Assembly: GCA_902526115.1 (NCBI GenBank) | Contig: CABZJV010000004.1 | Span: 1 to 57,359 of the forward strand | Length of the DNA: 57,359 bases | Direction: 5' to 3' | DNA from: an uncultured Pelagibacteraceae bacterium | Lineage (GTDB): Bacteria > Pseudomonadota > Alphaproteobacteria > Pelagibacterales > Pelagibacteraceae | Shown here: positions 1 to 8,376 of the stretch, piece after piece | How the letters are laid out: each line of letters opens with the position of its first letter | How positions within the stretch are numbered: the stretch's first letter is position 1 | Made by a program: the position numbers and the translations under genes | The notes under the pieces: model-generated | Databases searched by the model: none | Told to the model about the DNA's origin: nothing | The model's input: the letters and a program-made list of their open reading frames with translations, nothing else

Positions 1-825
1 ATAATTAGCTTTGATTTTTTTACGTGTGGAAAAGTAAATCCATCTGTTGCCATTGATATAATTAAAAAAAATTTTGAACATAAAAGAATTGTTAAAAAAG
101 AGTTCAATAGAGACACAAAATCTCTTTATCATGATATTTATAGCTCACCAGGACTACAAAAATCGTATGTAGTGAATGATGTTTTGGAAGACTTTAAATC
201 AAAAGTTGGTCAACATGTTGAAATTCTAGAGTTGGAGCAATTTGGAAAATCTCTATTTATTGATGGTGAAATCCAAGTAGCAACAACAGATGAACAATTT
301 TATAGCTCAACATTTGTGGGCGCAGGTTTAAGTCTAAACAAAAATAATGAAAGAGCTGCCATCATTGGTGGAGGCGATGGAGGGGTTGCAAGAGAATGTA
401 TCTCTAAAGATTTTAATTTTGTAGATTGGTTTGAGTTGGATCCAGAAGTTGTTGATGTTTGTAATAAACATCTTGGAGATATAGGAAAAAAAGCTACTGA
501 AAAAAATTCTGTAAAATGTGTTTGGGGAGATGCTTTTGAAAGTATTAAATCAATTGATGATGATACTTATGATCATATTTTCGTTGACCTTAATGATGAT
601 CAATTTTGCATAGATCTTGCAGCTAAAAATATGGACTCTATGATTAGAATTTTAAAACCAAAAGGTGTGATTACTGCACAAGTTGGTAGTCAAGATAAGA
701 AACCTAAACAAGTTGATAATTGGCTTAATGTATTTAACCATCACTTTGGAAATACTAAATTATCTAGAGTTTATATCCCAAGTTTCGATTGTTCTTGGAA
801 TTTTTCTTCCTCAATAAATCATTAA
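1..825 (+). CDS. speE: SpeD-SpeE fusion (AdoMet decarboxylase / aminopropyltransferase), 5'-truncated
   Basis: The frame is open from base 1 to the stop at 823-825 (274 residues seen). The first ~45 residues resemble the C-terminal part of prokaryotic S-adenosylmethionine decarboxylase (FDFFTCG, then a Pro-x-x-Ala helix). They run without a stop into a spermidine-synthase-type aminopropyltransferase: the AdoMet-binding GGGDGG, an ELDPEVV strand, GDAFE and DHIFVDLNDD. A GTG at 172 could start SpeE alone, but it has no ribosome site and the decarboxylase frame reads through it, so I call one fused polypeptide. AdoMetDC makes decarboxylated AdoMet, which the second domain uses to aminopropylate a diamine. 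Such fusions are reported in several phyla, including Candidatus Pelagibacter ubique. The N-terminal decarboxylase part lies outside the window. Confidence 0.85.
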   Translation: MISFDFFTCGKVNPSVAIDIIKKNFEHKRIVKKEFNRDTKSLYHDIYSSPGLQKSYVVNDVLEDFKSKVGQHVEILELEQFGKSLFIDGEIQVATTDEQFYSSTFVGAGLSLNKNNERAAIIGGGDGGVARECISKDFNFVDWFELDPEVVDVCNKHLGDIGKKATEKNSVKCVWGDAFESIKSIDDDTYDHIFVDLNDDQFCIDLAAKNMDSMIRILKPKGVITAQVGSQDKKPKQVDNWLNVFNHHFGNTKLSRVYIPSFDCSWNFSSSINH

Positions 826-884
826 TTTTTCTTTTTAATTACTTAAATTTATGAAATAATTATCTCTAAATTAAGGAGAAAATA

Positions 885-1736
885 ATGAATATATTTAAAA
901 AGACTATTTTAACAGTTCTTGCTTCTCTTTTTGTTATCGGAAATGTTTACGCTGACAAAATTAAAATAGGAACTGAAGGAGCTTATCCTCCATGGAACTC
1001 TAAAGATGCCTCAGGAAATCTTATAGGTTTTGAGGTTGAGTTAGCTCAAGAACTATGTGCAATTATGAAACATGAGTGTACTATAGTAGAACAAGATTGG
1101 GATGGAATGATTCCAGCTTTATTAATGAGAAAGTTTGATGCGATCATGGCTGGAATGTCAATTACAGCTGAAAGACAAAAAACAATTACTTTTTCTCAAG
1201 GTTATGCTGACGAAGTAGCGTCTCTTGCAGTAATGAAAGGTTCAAGCTTAGAGGGCATGGATACTCCAGAAGGTATAAATTTATCGTTAGGTGGATCGGA
1301 TGTTAATAAAGCTCTTAAAACATTAACAGGTGCACTTGCTGGAAAAACCGTTTGTACTCAAACAGGAACAATTCATCAGAATTTTTTAGAGTCTGGAGAT
1401 GTTGGAAGTGTAAATGTTAGAACTTATAAAACTCAAGACGAAGTAAACTTAGACCTAACATCTGGAAGATGTGATGTAGCATTAGCTGCAGCAGTTGCGT
1501 TTACAGATTATGCAGATAAATCAGGTGAAGCAGTTACTCTAGTTGGACCAACTTTTTCTGGTGGCGCATTTGGCAATGGTGTTGGTGTTGGAATTAGACA
1601 GGGTGGAGATGATGCAATCGGAAAACGAGATGCAAAACTTCTAAAAGACTTCAACAAAGCAATTGATAAGGCTAGAAAAAAAGGAATTATTAGCAAACTT
1701 GCTATTAAACACTTTGGTTTCGACGCTTCTATGTAA
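885..1736 (+). CDS. Polar amino-acid-type ABC transporter substrate-binding protein
   Basis: The 283-residue protein starts with a Sec signal peptide (hydrophobic core, cleavage likely after VYA near residue 23). The family 3 solute-binding fold follows: GTEGAYPPWN, GFEVELAQELC, DWDGMIPALLMRKFDAIMAGMSIT, then QTGTIHQNFL in the second lobe. This pattern is typical of the HisJ/ArtJ/lysine-arginine-ornithine group; the ligand cannot be read from sequence. A clear AAGGAG site sits about 7 bases before the ATG. Two permease genes follow after a hairpin at 1751-1773, but no ATPase gene is nearby. Acts in the periplasm. Confidence 0.9.
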   Translation: MNIFKKTILTVLASLFVIGNVYADKIKIGTEGAYPPWNSKDASGNLIGFEVELAQELCAIMKHECTIVEQDWDGMIPALLMRKFDAIMAGMSITAERQKTITFSQGYADEVASLAVMKGSSLEGMDTPEGINLSLGGSDVNKALKTLTGALAGKTVCTQTGTIHQNFLESGDVGSVNVRTYKTQDEVNLDLTSGRCDVALAAAVAFTDYADKSGEAVTLVGPTFSGGAFGNGVGVGIRQGGDDAIGKRDAKLLKDFNKAIDKARKKGIISKLAIKHFGFDASM

Positions 1737-1750
1737 TTAATTTCAGATTT

Positions 1751-1773
1751 GGCGACTATAATATATAGTCGCC
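1751..1773 (+). promoter_or_regulatory. Perfect 10-bp stem-loop between binding-protein and permease genes
   Basis: GGCGACTATA and its exact reverse complement are separated by 3 bases, 14 bases after the binding-protein stop and 8 bases before the permease ATG. There is no T-run after it, so it looks more like an mRNA-stabilising or processing hairpin than a full terminator. It also occupies the region where a ribosome site for the permease would lie. Confidence 0.7.
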
Positions 1774-1780
1774 AGTCTAT

Positions 1781-2473
1781 ATGGAACTTCTCGCATTTGG
1801 TAAAACTGGTTGGGGTGATGAATTATTTTATGCTACCCTGATGACCATCGCTGTCTCAGTTACAGCAATGCTAATTGGTTTTATATTTGCAGCAATATTT
1901 ACCCCACTTAAATTATCCAAATATAAGCCATTAAATTTAATTGGTAACTTATACACAACAGTAATTCGTGGTGTTCCAGAGTTATTAGTTATTTATCTCT
2001 TCTTTTTTGGTGGAAGTGGAGCAATTATGTACGTTGCCTCTATTTTTGGTTATTATGAGTATATCGAAATTAACGCTTTTGTTACTGGATCAATGGCAAT
2101 TGGAATAATTTCAGGTGCATATTCTACAGAAGTTTTTAGAGGAGCAATTCAATCTCTAGATAAAGGTCAGTTTGAAGCTGCAAAGGTTTTAGGAGTAAGT
2201 AAATTTACTCAGTTTTATAAAATTATCCTACCTCAAATGTTAAGACTAGCTATTCCAAACTTAAGTAATGTTTGGCAAATAACTTTAAAAGATACTTCTC
2301 TGATTTCAGTAACAGGGTTGGTTGAAATAATGAGACAGTCTTATATTGCAGCTGGCTCAACAAGAGACCCTTTATTCTTCTATTCTTTTGCAGCAGTCTT
2401 ATATCTGTTACTTACTTACGTGAGTATGAAATTAATTAACAAGTTAGAAGTTAAGTATAGCAGGGGGTATTAA
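1781..2473 (+). CDS. Amino-acid-type ABC transporter permease (HisQ/ArtQ-like)
   Basis: The 230-residue membrane protein has about five hydrophobic segments. The loop EAAKVLGVSKFTQFYKIILP near residues 131-150 is the EAA motif that docks the ATPase in family 3 importers, and RGVPELLVIYLFFFG is the conserved N-terminal permease motif. It is the first of two permease genes; its stop overlaps the start of the second by one base, implying translational coupling. The start has no clear Shine-Dalgarno because the 1751-1773 hairpin lies just upstream. Confidence 0.88.
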   Translation: MELLAFGKTGWGDELFYATLMTIAVSVTAMLIGFIFAAIFTPLKLSKYKPLNLIGNLYTTVIRGVPELLVIYLFFFGGSGAIMYVASIFGYYEYIEINAFVTGSMAIGIISGAYSTEVFRGAIQSLDKGQFEAAKVLGVSKFTQFYKIILPQMLRLAIPNLSNVWQITLKDTSLISVTGLVEIMRQSYIAAGSTRDPLFFYSFAAVLYLLLTYVSMKLINKLEVKYSRGY

Positions 2474-3150
2474 TGGACTTTGATTTAATGATAATTAGTT
2501 TCCCCAAACTCTTGGGAGCAACAGTAGTTACTTTAAAATTGTTATCTGCATCATTATTTTTTGGATTATTCCTAGGTCTTTTATTTGCAATTTTAAGATT
2601 AAACAAAAATATATTTATTAATAAATTTGCTTATGGGTATTCTTATGTTTTTAGAGGAACACCACTATTAGTTCAAATTTTCATAATTTATTTTGGATTA
2701 GGCCAAATTGAATATTTAAGATCAACTTTTTTATGGATAATTTTAAAAGAACCTTATTGGTGTGCAATTATAGCTTTTACTTTTAATACAGGCGCTTATA
2801 CATCTGAGATATTAAGATCTGCCTTTCAAACAATTAAACCTGGAATTATCGAAGCAGGTAAAAGCTTAGGAATATCAAATAAAATAATTTTTTATAAAAT
2901 ACAAATTCCAATAGCTATTAGACAATCACTTCCAGCCTATGGAAATGAAATCATATTAATGATGAAGGGAACGTCATTAGCTAGCACAGTAACATTAATG
3001 GACTTAACAGGTGTTGCAAAATACATTATTTCAACAACATTTAAACCAATAGAAGTGTTTATCGTTGCTGGTGGAATTTATTTATTCATGACTTTTATCA
3101 TTCATAACGTTATTAAATACTTAGAAAAAAAATACAGTTTTCAACAATAA
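2473..3150 (+). CDS. Amino-acid-type ABC transporter permease (HisM/ArtM-like)
   Basis: The 225-residue protein has about five membrane segments and matches the second permease of polar amino-acid importers: RGTPLLVQIFIIYFGLGQIE, NTGAYTSEILRSA, then the EAA loop EAGKSLGISNKIIFYKIQIP. It should form a heterodimer with the preceding gene product. The ATG overlaps the previous stop (TAATG). The next gene starts 2 bases after its stop but is a dioxygenase, not the expected ATPase, so the importer must borrow an ATPase encoded elsewhere. Confidence 0.88.
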   Translation: MDFDLMIISFPKLLGATVVTLKLLSASLFFGLFLGLLFAILRLNKNIFINKFAYGYSYVFRGTPLLVQIFIIYFGLGQIEYLRSTFLWIILKEPYWCAIIAFTFNTGAYTSEILRSAFQTIKPGIIEAGKSLGISNKIIFYKIQIPIAIRQSLPAYGNEIILMMKGTSLASTVTLMDLTGVAKYIISTTFKPIEVFIVAGGIYLFMTFIIHNVIKYLEKKYSFQQ

Positions 3151-3152
3151 AT

Positions 3153-3941
3153 ATGTTTTTATCTAACAAACAAATCAAAGATTATCAAAAAAATGGCGCG
3201 ATAATTATTAAAGATATATTTAAAGATTGGATTAAGCCTTTGAGAAAAGGATTTGAAAAAGTATTAAATAACCCAAGCAAGCATGGAAGAGAAAACGTAA
3301 ATGATAATACTGGAAGATTTTTTGAAGATTATTGTAACTGGGAAAGAATTAAAGAGTTTAAAGATTGTATTTTTAATTCACCTGCTGCACAGATTTTTAG
3401 TGAAGCAACTAATTCTAAATTAGCTCAAATTTTTCATGAACATATTTTTATTAAGGATCCAGGCACCAATAAAGAGACACCGTGGCATCAAGATATGCCT
3501 TATTATTGTGTTGATGGTAATGATACAGGAAGTTTTTGGATACCATTAGACGGAGTTGATAAGCAAAATAATCTTAAATTAATTTTAGGCTCTCATAGAT
3601 GGCCAAAGTTAATTAGACCCACAAAATGGTCAAATAACCAATCTTGGTATAATGATGATAGTTCTTTTATGGATTTACCATCATCAAAAGAATTTAAAAA
3701 AAATATTTTAATTCCAGAATTAAGTTTGGGAGATGCTGTTTTGTTTAATTTTAAAATTGTACATGGTTCAACTGGAAACAATTCCTCTAAATCTAGAAGA
3801 GCCTTTTCAATAAGATTTATAGGTGATGATGTTAAATATATTGATAGAGGAGGGCCAACTTCACCCCCGTTTGATGGAATCAATTTAAAAACTGGAGACT
3901 TAATGAGAGATGATTGGTTTCCTAAAGTTTTTAGTAGCTAG
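3153..3941 (+). CDS. Phytanoyl-CoA dioxygenase (PhyH) family protein
   Basis: A 262-residue Fe(II)/2-oxoglutarate-dependent oxygenase. The metal triad is visible as His112-x-Asp114 (WHQDMPYY) and His204 (VHGSTGN), with Arg215/216 as the likely 2-oxoglutarate anchor. It lacks the ectoine hydroxylase signature. It starts 2 bases after the second permease, so it probably belongs to the importer operon and may hydroxylate the imported compound; that link is inference. Its last 11 bases overlap the 3' end of the convergent DUF6165 gene. The substrate is unknown. Confidence 0.82.
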   Translation: MFLSNKQIKDYQKNGAIIIKDIFKDWIKPLRKGFEKVLNNPSKHGRENVNDNTGRFFEDYCNWERIKEFKDCIFNSPAAQIFSEATNSKLAQIFHEHIFIKDPGTNKETPWHQDMPYYCVDGNDTGSFWIPLDGVDKQNNLKLILGSHRWPKLIRPTKWSNNQSWYNDDSSFMDLPSSKEFKKNILIPELSLGDAVLFNFKIVHGSTGNNSSKSRRAFSIRFIGDDVKYIDRGGPTSPPFDGINLKTGDLMRDDWFPKVFSS

Positions 3942-4320
3942 TATATTCTTTAATTTCTTTTATACCTGATCCAGTGTGATTATTAATTTCTAATTTAATC
4001 TTCGCTCGATTGTCGTTTAAAAAATGAACATCCCTAGATAATTTTATAAATTTTTCACCAAAGTCCTTATTTTTTTCACAATCTCTTTTATCGTCCTCTA
4101 TAATCCAAAGTTTGGCATTAATTTCTTTTAAATCTCGGAATAGTTTATTTAGTTTGTCGTCAGATTTAACATTTTTTTCTAATTGATCTTTAAGAATCGA
4201 ATATTCATTTGATATAAATTTTAGTTTTTCAGGATCTTTAATTTTTTCTTGTTTAATTTCTAAGATTGAAATTTTGTCCAAAAGTTCACCTACTGATACT
4301 TCTACTATAATTTTATTCAT
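3931..4320 (-). CDS. DUF6165 family protein
   Basis: A 129-residue, highly charged and mostly helical protein with the pattern I associate with DUF6165: an N-terminal IxVSxGELLDKISILEIKxEKI and a later LNxKLWxIEDxxR segment. No function is established; relatives are often near surface-polysaccharide genes. Here it is divergent from a family 9 glycosyltransferase only 32 bases away, which fits that association. It overlaps the convergent PhyH gene by 11 bases. Confidence 0.72.
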   Translation of the reverse strand: MNKIIVEVSVGELLDKISILEIKQEKIKDPEKLKFISNEYSILKDQLEKNVKSDDKLNKLFRDLKEINAKLWIIEDDKRDCEKNKDFGEKFIKLSRDVHFLNDNRAKIKLEINNHTGSGIKEIKEYTSY

Positions 4321-4352
4321 TAAATTTCATACTATGTTAAATTGTTATAAAT

Positions 4353-5297
4353 ATGTCTAATATTTTAATTATTAAGCATGGTTCTTTGGGAGATATAGCT
4401 CAAGCATGTGGAGCAATTCAAGATATTTCTGAAAATCACAAAGATGATGAAGTTCATTTGTTAACAACCAAACCATATTTTGATTTATTTAAAAAAAATC
4501 CACACATTACCAATGTTATTTTGGATAAAAGACTACCAAGATTTAATCTGATCTATTTATATTCATTGATGAAAAATATTAAAAAATACAAATTCTCTAA
4601 AGTTTATGATTTACAAAACTCAAGCAGAACATCATTTTACAAAAAAATATTATTCCCTAAAGCAACAAAATTTACATGGTCATCTACTGAAACCACATTA
4701 CCTGAAGGAACTAAGAAAGAAGATTTTGATAAAGACTCGGTTTTATCTAGATTCGATCATCAACTAAAAAGTTCGGGTATTAATACCAATCATACTTTAA
4801 GCCCTGATTTTTCATGGAGTCCAACAGATATAACTCAAATAAAAAATTATCATAAATTGAACAAATATATTGTTCTTTTTCCTTTTTGTTCACCTCATTT
4901 AACGTCTAAAAAGTGGCCTTACTATAATGATTTAATTTCTATAATTAATGAAAAATTAGAAAATAAATTTAAAGTAGTTATAGCCCCTGGACCTGGTGAA
5001 ATTAAAGATGCATCAAGTATTAATGCACTTTGTGTTTTAGATAATGGTAAATCATTAGATATTTCTCAGCTAGCGGCATTGATTAAAGACAGCTCATTTG
5101 TGGTTGCTAATGATACTGGACCTGCTCATATGACAGCTCATCTAGGATCAAAAGGAATTGCTTTATTTGGCTCTCACACAACTCCTTTCAAAGTTAGTAT
5201 TGAAAGAAAAAATTTTAAAGCTATTCAAGTTGAAGATTTAACAAAACTTTCAGCAAACAAAGTGTTAGAGAAAATGATATTATCATTAAAACTGTGA
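4353..5297 (+). CDS. Glycosyltransferase family 9 (heptosyltransferase-like)
   Basis: The 314-residue protein has the GT9 layout. It opens with ILIIKHGSLGDIAQACGAI, the glycine-rich nucleotide-sugar loop typical of WaaC/WaaF, and carries NDTGPAHMTAHLGSKGIALFG near residues 250-275, the conserved donor-binding segment. KKWPYYN (near residue 190) fits the central motif. GT9 enzymes transfer ADP-heptose or related sugars to lipopolysaccharide core. Adjacent DUF6165 supports an envelope role. The start has no obvious Shine-Dalgarno and the message may be nearly leaderless. Confidence 0.82.
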   Translation: MSNILIIKHGSLGDIAQACGAIQDISENHKDDEVHLLTTKPYFDLFKKNPHITNVILDKRLPRFNLIYLYSLMKNIKKYKFSKVYDLQNSSRTSFYKKILFPKATKFTWSSTETTLPEGTKKEDFDKDSVLSRFDHQLKSSGINTNHTLSPDFSWSPTDITQIKNYHKLNKYIVLFPFCSPHLTSKKWPYYNDLISIINEKLENKFKVVIAPGPGEIKDASSINALCVLDNGKSLDISQLAALIKDSSFVVANDTGPAHMTAHLGSKGIALFGSHTTPFKVSIERKNFKAIQVEDLTKLSANKVLEKMILSLKL

Positions 5298-5332
5298 CAC
5301 AATATTCCTCTTTGTAATAAAATTTGACACAA
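5294..5332 (+). promoter_or_regulatory. Direct repeat TGACACAA upstream of the first tctC
   Basis: TGACACAA occurs at 5294-5301 and 5325-5332, a 31-base period or about three helical turns. The second copy contains TTGACA (5324-5329), a perfect -35 hexamer, although no good -10 lies 16-18 bases downstream. The repeat is suitably placed to be an operator or promoter element for the transporter starting at 5384. This is a weak call from spacing and position only. Confidence 0.3.
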
Positions 5333-5383
5333 ATCTTGGTTTAAGATTAACTTTACTATTAAATAATTAATGAGAGGAATATA

Positions 5384-6361
5384 ATGATAAAAAAAATACA
5401 AAGCTTATTTCTTAGTTTTGCATTAATAATTACTTCTTTTGTTGGTCTCGGACAAGTTGCAACTATAGCTGTTGCTGATGACTTTCCTTCAAAGCCAATT
5501 GAGGTAGTTACACACGCTGGTCTAGGTGGTGGAACTGATACTACAGCCAGAATGTTATTAATTAGGACAAGAAAAAACCTTAAGAACAATGCTTACATCA
5601 CACCAAAAAAAGGTGATGGTGGAAACAAAGCTATGTCTTATGTTAAATCTAAACCACGAGATGGTCACACTGTATTAGCAATTACACCTACACATTTGTT
5701 TAGAATGGCTAGAGGTGGTGCAGCACTTAATATTGATGATTTTGTTGGAGTTGCACGAACAACTGTTGACCCAATTGTAATTTTCGTTAACGCTAAAAGC
5801 CCATACAAAACAATTGAGGATCTAATTAAAGCAGGAAATAAAAAACCTATTAAATATGGTGGAACTAATGTTGGAAGTGTAGATCATATTTCAGGTTTAA
5901 TTTTTGCAAGAGAAGCAAAAACTAAGATTGCTTTTGTACCTTTCGAAGGCGGTGGAGCAATTATGACTAACTTAGTAGGTGCCCAAATTGATGCTGCTGG
6001 CTTAAATTTAGATGAAGGTAAAGATCAGTTAGAGAGTGGAGAATTGAGAGTATTAGCTGTAATGGCTGATGAAAGACTTTCTGCTTTACCAGATACACCA
6101 ACTTTGAAAGAAAAAGGCATTAATGCATCATTTGCAACTGTTAGAGGAGTGGTTGTTCTTAAAGGAACTCCAGCTGACAGAATTGCAAAACTTGAAAAGG
6201 GCTTTTTGAAAGCAATGGCTCATCCAGTTTATCAAAACTACTTGACTGGAGCAGGCCTTGATGCATCAAGTGTAGCTGGTTCGGCTGCATGGGATGCTGA
6301 AATCAAGAAAATTTACAAGGAAGCAAGAGCAGCCTTAGTAAGTTTAGGCTTAGCAAAATAA
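5384..6361 (+). CDS. tctC: Tripartite tricarboxylate transporter substrate-binding protein (TctC/Bug family), copy 1
   Basis: A 325-residue periplasmic protein with a signal peptide cleaved near residue 31 (VAD). Bug/TctC signatures are FPSKPIEVVTHAGLGGGTDTTAR, a carboxylate-binding glycine loop, then KYGGTNVGSVDHI and FVPFEGGGAIMTNLVGAQIDA. It starts after a good GAGAGGA ribosome site. A strong hairpin terminator separates it from tctB and tctA. Ligands in this family are mostly carboxylic acids; the exact one cannot be deduced, but the co-directional MmgE/PrpD gene suggests a citrate-like or other polycarboxylate. Confidence 0.9.
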   Translation: MIKKIQSLFLSFALIITSFVGLGQVATIAVADDFPSKPIEVVTHAGLGGGTDTTARMLLIRTRKNLKNNAYITPKKGDGGNKAMSYVKSKPRDGHTVLAITPTHLFRMARGGAALNIDDFVGVARTTVDPIVIFVNAKSPYKTIEDLIKAGNKKPIKYGGTNVGSVDHISGLIFAREAKTKIAFVPFEGGGAIMTNLVGAQIDAAGLNLDEGKDQLESGELRVLAVMADERLSALPDTPTLKEKGINASFATVRGVVVLKGTPADRIAKLEKGFLKAMAHPVYQNYLTGAGLDASSVAGSAAWDAEIKKIYKEARAALVSLGLAK

Positions 6362-6375
6362 TAAATATCTAATAG

Positions 6376-6411
6376 AAAAAAAAGGGGGAATAATTTAATT
6401 TCCCCCTTTTT
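6376..6411 (+). terminator. Intrinsic terminator / attenuator between tctC and tctB (copy 1)
   Basis: A 12-bp perfect stem (6379-6390 with 6400-6411) has a GGGGG/CCCCC core, a 9-base loop, and a run of T that forms the end of the stem and its tail. It lies 17 bases after the tctC stop and 22 bases before tctB. With no separate promoter visible for tctBA, it probably allows partial read-through so binding protein is made in excess. Confidence 0.85.
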
Positions 6412-6433
6412 AATAATTAAAAAAATTCTTTTA

Positions 6434-6898
6434 ATGATCAAAGATTTAAAAATTTTATCAGCAATAATTTCAATTACTATATTGCTATATATTAACACCT
6501 TTTCTTTTGATGAAGTTCCAGAAATTTTAGCTCAGGGCATGCAACCAACCATGATGCCTAGATTAATATTTACTTTAATTATATTTTTAAGTTTGTTTCA
6601 AATTTATCAAAATAAGAATTTGATAGATGAAAAAAAAGAACCAATTAAAAGTAACGCTTTTATAACATTTGGATTTATATTATTTATAATTCTAATAGCT
6701 GACAAATTAGGTTTTTTTTTAGCAATTTTAATATTTACTTTTGTAACTCCATTTCTATGGCAAAGAAAAGATAAATTTTTTGTTCTTTTGTATTCAGTTG
6801 GAATGACTGTATTTGTGTTTGTCTTTTTTACACTTGTATTACAACTTAAGTTTCCTCAAGGAATATTAGAGAACTTTATAGTTAGGACTTTTTACTAA
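6434..6898 (+). CDS. tctB: Tripartite tricarboxylate transporter small membrane subunit (TctB), copy 1
   Basis: The 154-residue protein has four hydrophobic segments, as usual for TctB. The motif GMQPTMMPRLIF near residues 36-47 is the typical first periplasmic loop ending in a proline and arginine. It is placed between the binding protein and the large TctA subunit; its stop overlaps the tctA start by one base (TAATG). Sequence conservation in TctB is low, so the call leans on topology and context. Confidence 0.85.
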   Translation: MIKDLKILSAIISITILLYINTFSFDEVPEILAQGMQPTMMPRLIFTLIIFLSLFQIYQNKNLIDEKKEPIKSNAFITFGFILFIILIADKLGFFLAILIFTFVTPFLWQRKDKFFVLLYSVGMTVFVFVFFTLVLQLKFPQGILENFIVRTFY

Positions 6899-8376
6899 TG
6901 GAATTAATTAGCAAGATAACTTTAATACTGGATTTAACTACGTTCCTTCTAATTTTAGGGTCTACAATAGTTGGAGTTTTAATTGGAGCATTACCAGGAT
7001 TAAGCTCAGGGATGGCGATCGCTTTATTACTACCATTTACAATTTATTTAGAACCTAACCAAGCAATTGCTGCAATGGCAGCGTTATATTGTGGAGGAAC
7101 ATTTGGTGGCTCGATAACTGCAATTTTAATAAATGCTCCAGGAGCCCCTCCAGCCGCGGCAACAGCATTTGATGGATTTCCAATGGCTCAAAATGGTCAA
7201 GCAGGTAAGGCGTTAGGAATGGCAGCAGTTTCCAGTGTCATTGGAGGTATTATTTCCTTAATAGTCTTAATTATTTTTGCTCCAACTTTGGCAAAGATTG
7301 CATACAAATTTGGACCCCCCGAATATTTTGCACTAGCAATATTTGGTTTATCAATGCTTGCATCTATTAGCTCTAAATCTCCAATAAAAAATCTAATCGG
7401 TGGTTTGATTGGGTTGTTTGTTGCAACAATTGGTGTTCATTTAACTACTGGAATATCAAGATTTACATTTAATATTGATGAATTATTTGAAGGTGTAAGT
7501 TTTGTTCCAGTTTTGATTGGCCTATTTGCAATGTCCGAAATTTTTGTACAAGCTTCAAAAAGTGAACTTTTATTAGAAAGAATAAAATTTTCTGCAATAA
7601 AATTACCATCCTTAACAGAATTTAAAAATTGTGGAAAAACAATATTAAGATCAACTGGTATAGGAACATTTATTGGAATACTTCCTGCTGAAGGAGGCAC
7701 TGTAAGTGCAATGATAGGCTACAATGAAGCTAGAAGGTGGTCTAAAAATAAAGAAAATTTTGGCAAAGGTGAGATAGAAGGGGTAGCAGCGCCTGAAGCA
7801 GCTAATAATTCAGCAACAGGTGGAGCAATGATACCAACTCTTGCATTAGGAATTCCAGGATCTGCAACGACTGCAGTTATATTAGGAGGTTTCCAAATTC
7901 ATGGTTTAAGAGCTGGACCTTATTTGTTTGAGCAACAACCTGATCTTCTCTACACTATTTTTTATGGAATGCTTTTAGCTAATTTTATATTTTTAGTATT
8001 TGGTTTATTAGGTGCAAAAATTTTCTCAAGAATTTCATTAATTCCAAGAGGATTTTTGTGGCCATCTGTATTTGTTTTTTGTTTGGTTGGATCTTATGGA
8101 TTATCTCAATCGATGGTAGATGTTTATATTATGCTAATTTCAGGTGTTGTTGGATTTTTCTTACGAAGAGCTGGATTTTCACCAGCTCCGATAATTATGG
8201 GTATAGTTCTTGGTCAATTAGTTGAAAATTCATTAGCGCAATCAATTATTATTTTTGATCAAAATTTATTTATGTTTTTTACAAGACCAATTGCAATGAC
8301 ATTTTTTATTCTCACATTTTTAAGTCTATTTTATAAACCAATAAAAAATCTTTTAACTGAAAGGAAAAGTACATGA
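6898..8376 (+). CDS. tctA: Tripartite tricarboxylate transporter large membrane subunit (TctA), copy 1
   Basis: A 492-residue polytopic protein with about 11-12 membrane segments. It shows the two conserved glycine-rich TctA motifs, GALPGLSSGMAIALLLPFT near the start and GILPAEGGTVSAMIGYNEAR in the middle, followed by PEAANNSATGGAMIPTLALG. It is the transport channel partner of TctB and TctC and is driven by a cation gradient. It overlaps the next gene, an MmgE/PrpD enzyme, by four bases, suggesting co-translation and a shared substrate pathway. Confidence 0.93.
   Translation: MELISKITLILDLTTFLLILGSTIVGVLIGALPGLSSGMAIALLLPFTIYLEPNQAIAAMAALYCGGTFGGSITAILINAPGAPPAAATAFDGFPMAQNGQAGKALGMAAVSSVIGGIISLIVLIIFAPTLAKIAYKFGPPEYFALAIFGLSMLASISSKSPIKNLIGGLIGLFVATIGVHLTTGISRFTFNIDELFEGVSFVPVLIGLFAMSEIFVQASKSELLLERIKFSAIKLPSLTEFKNCGKTILRSTGIGTFIGILPAEGGTVSAMIGYNEARRWSKNKENFGKGEIEGVAAPEAANNSATGGAMIPTLALGIPGSATTAVILGGFQIHGLRAGPYLFEQQPDLLYTIFYGMLLANFIFLVFGLLGAKIFSRISLIPRGFLWPSVFVFCLVGSYGLSQSMVDVYIMLISGVVGFFLRRAGFSPAPIIMGIVLGQLVENSLAQSIIIFDQNLFMFFTRPIAMTFFILTFLSLFYKPIKNLLTERKST

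Noticed and set aside
172..825. A separate spermidine synthase gene starting at GTG 172
   Set aside because: The upstream frame is open to base 1 and encodes a recognisable AdoMetDC end; the GTG has no ribosome site, so a fusion is the simpler reading.
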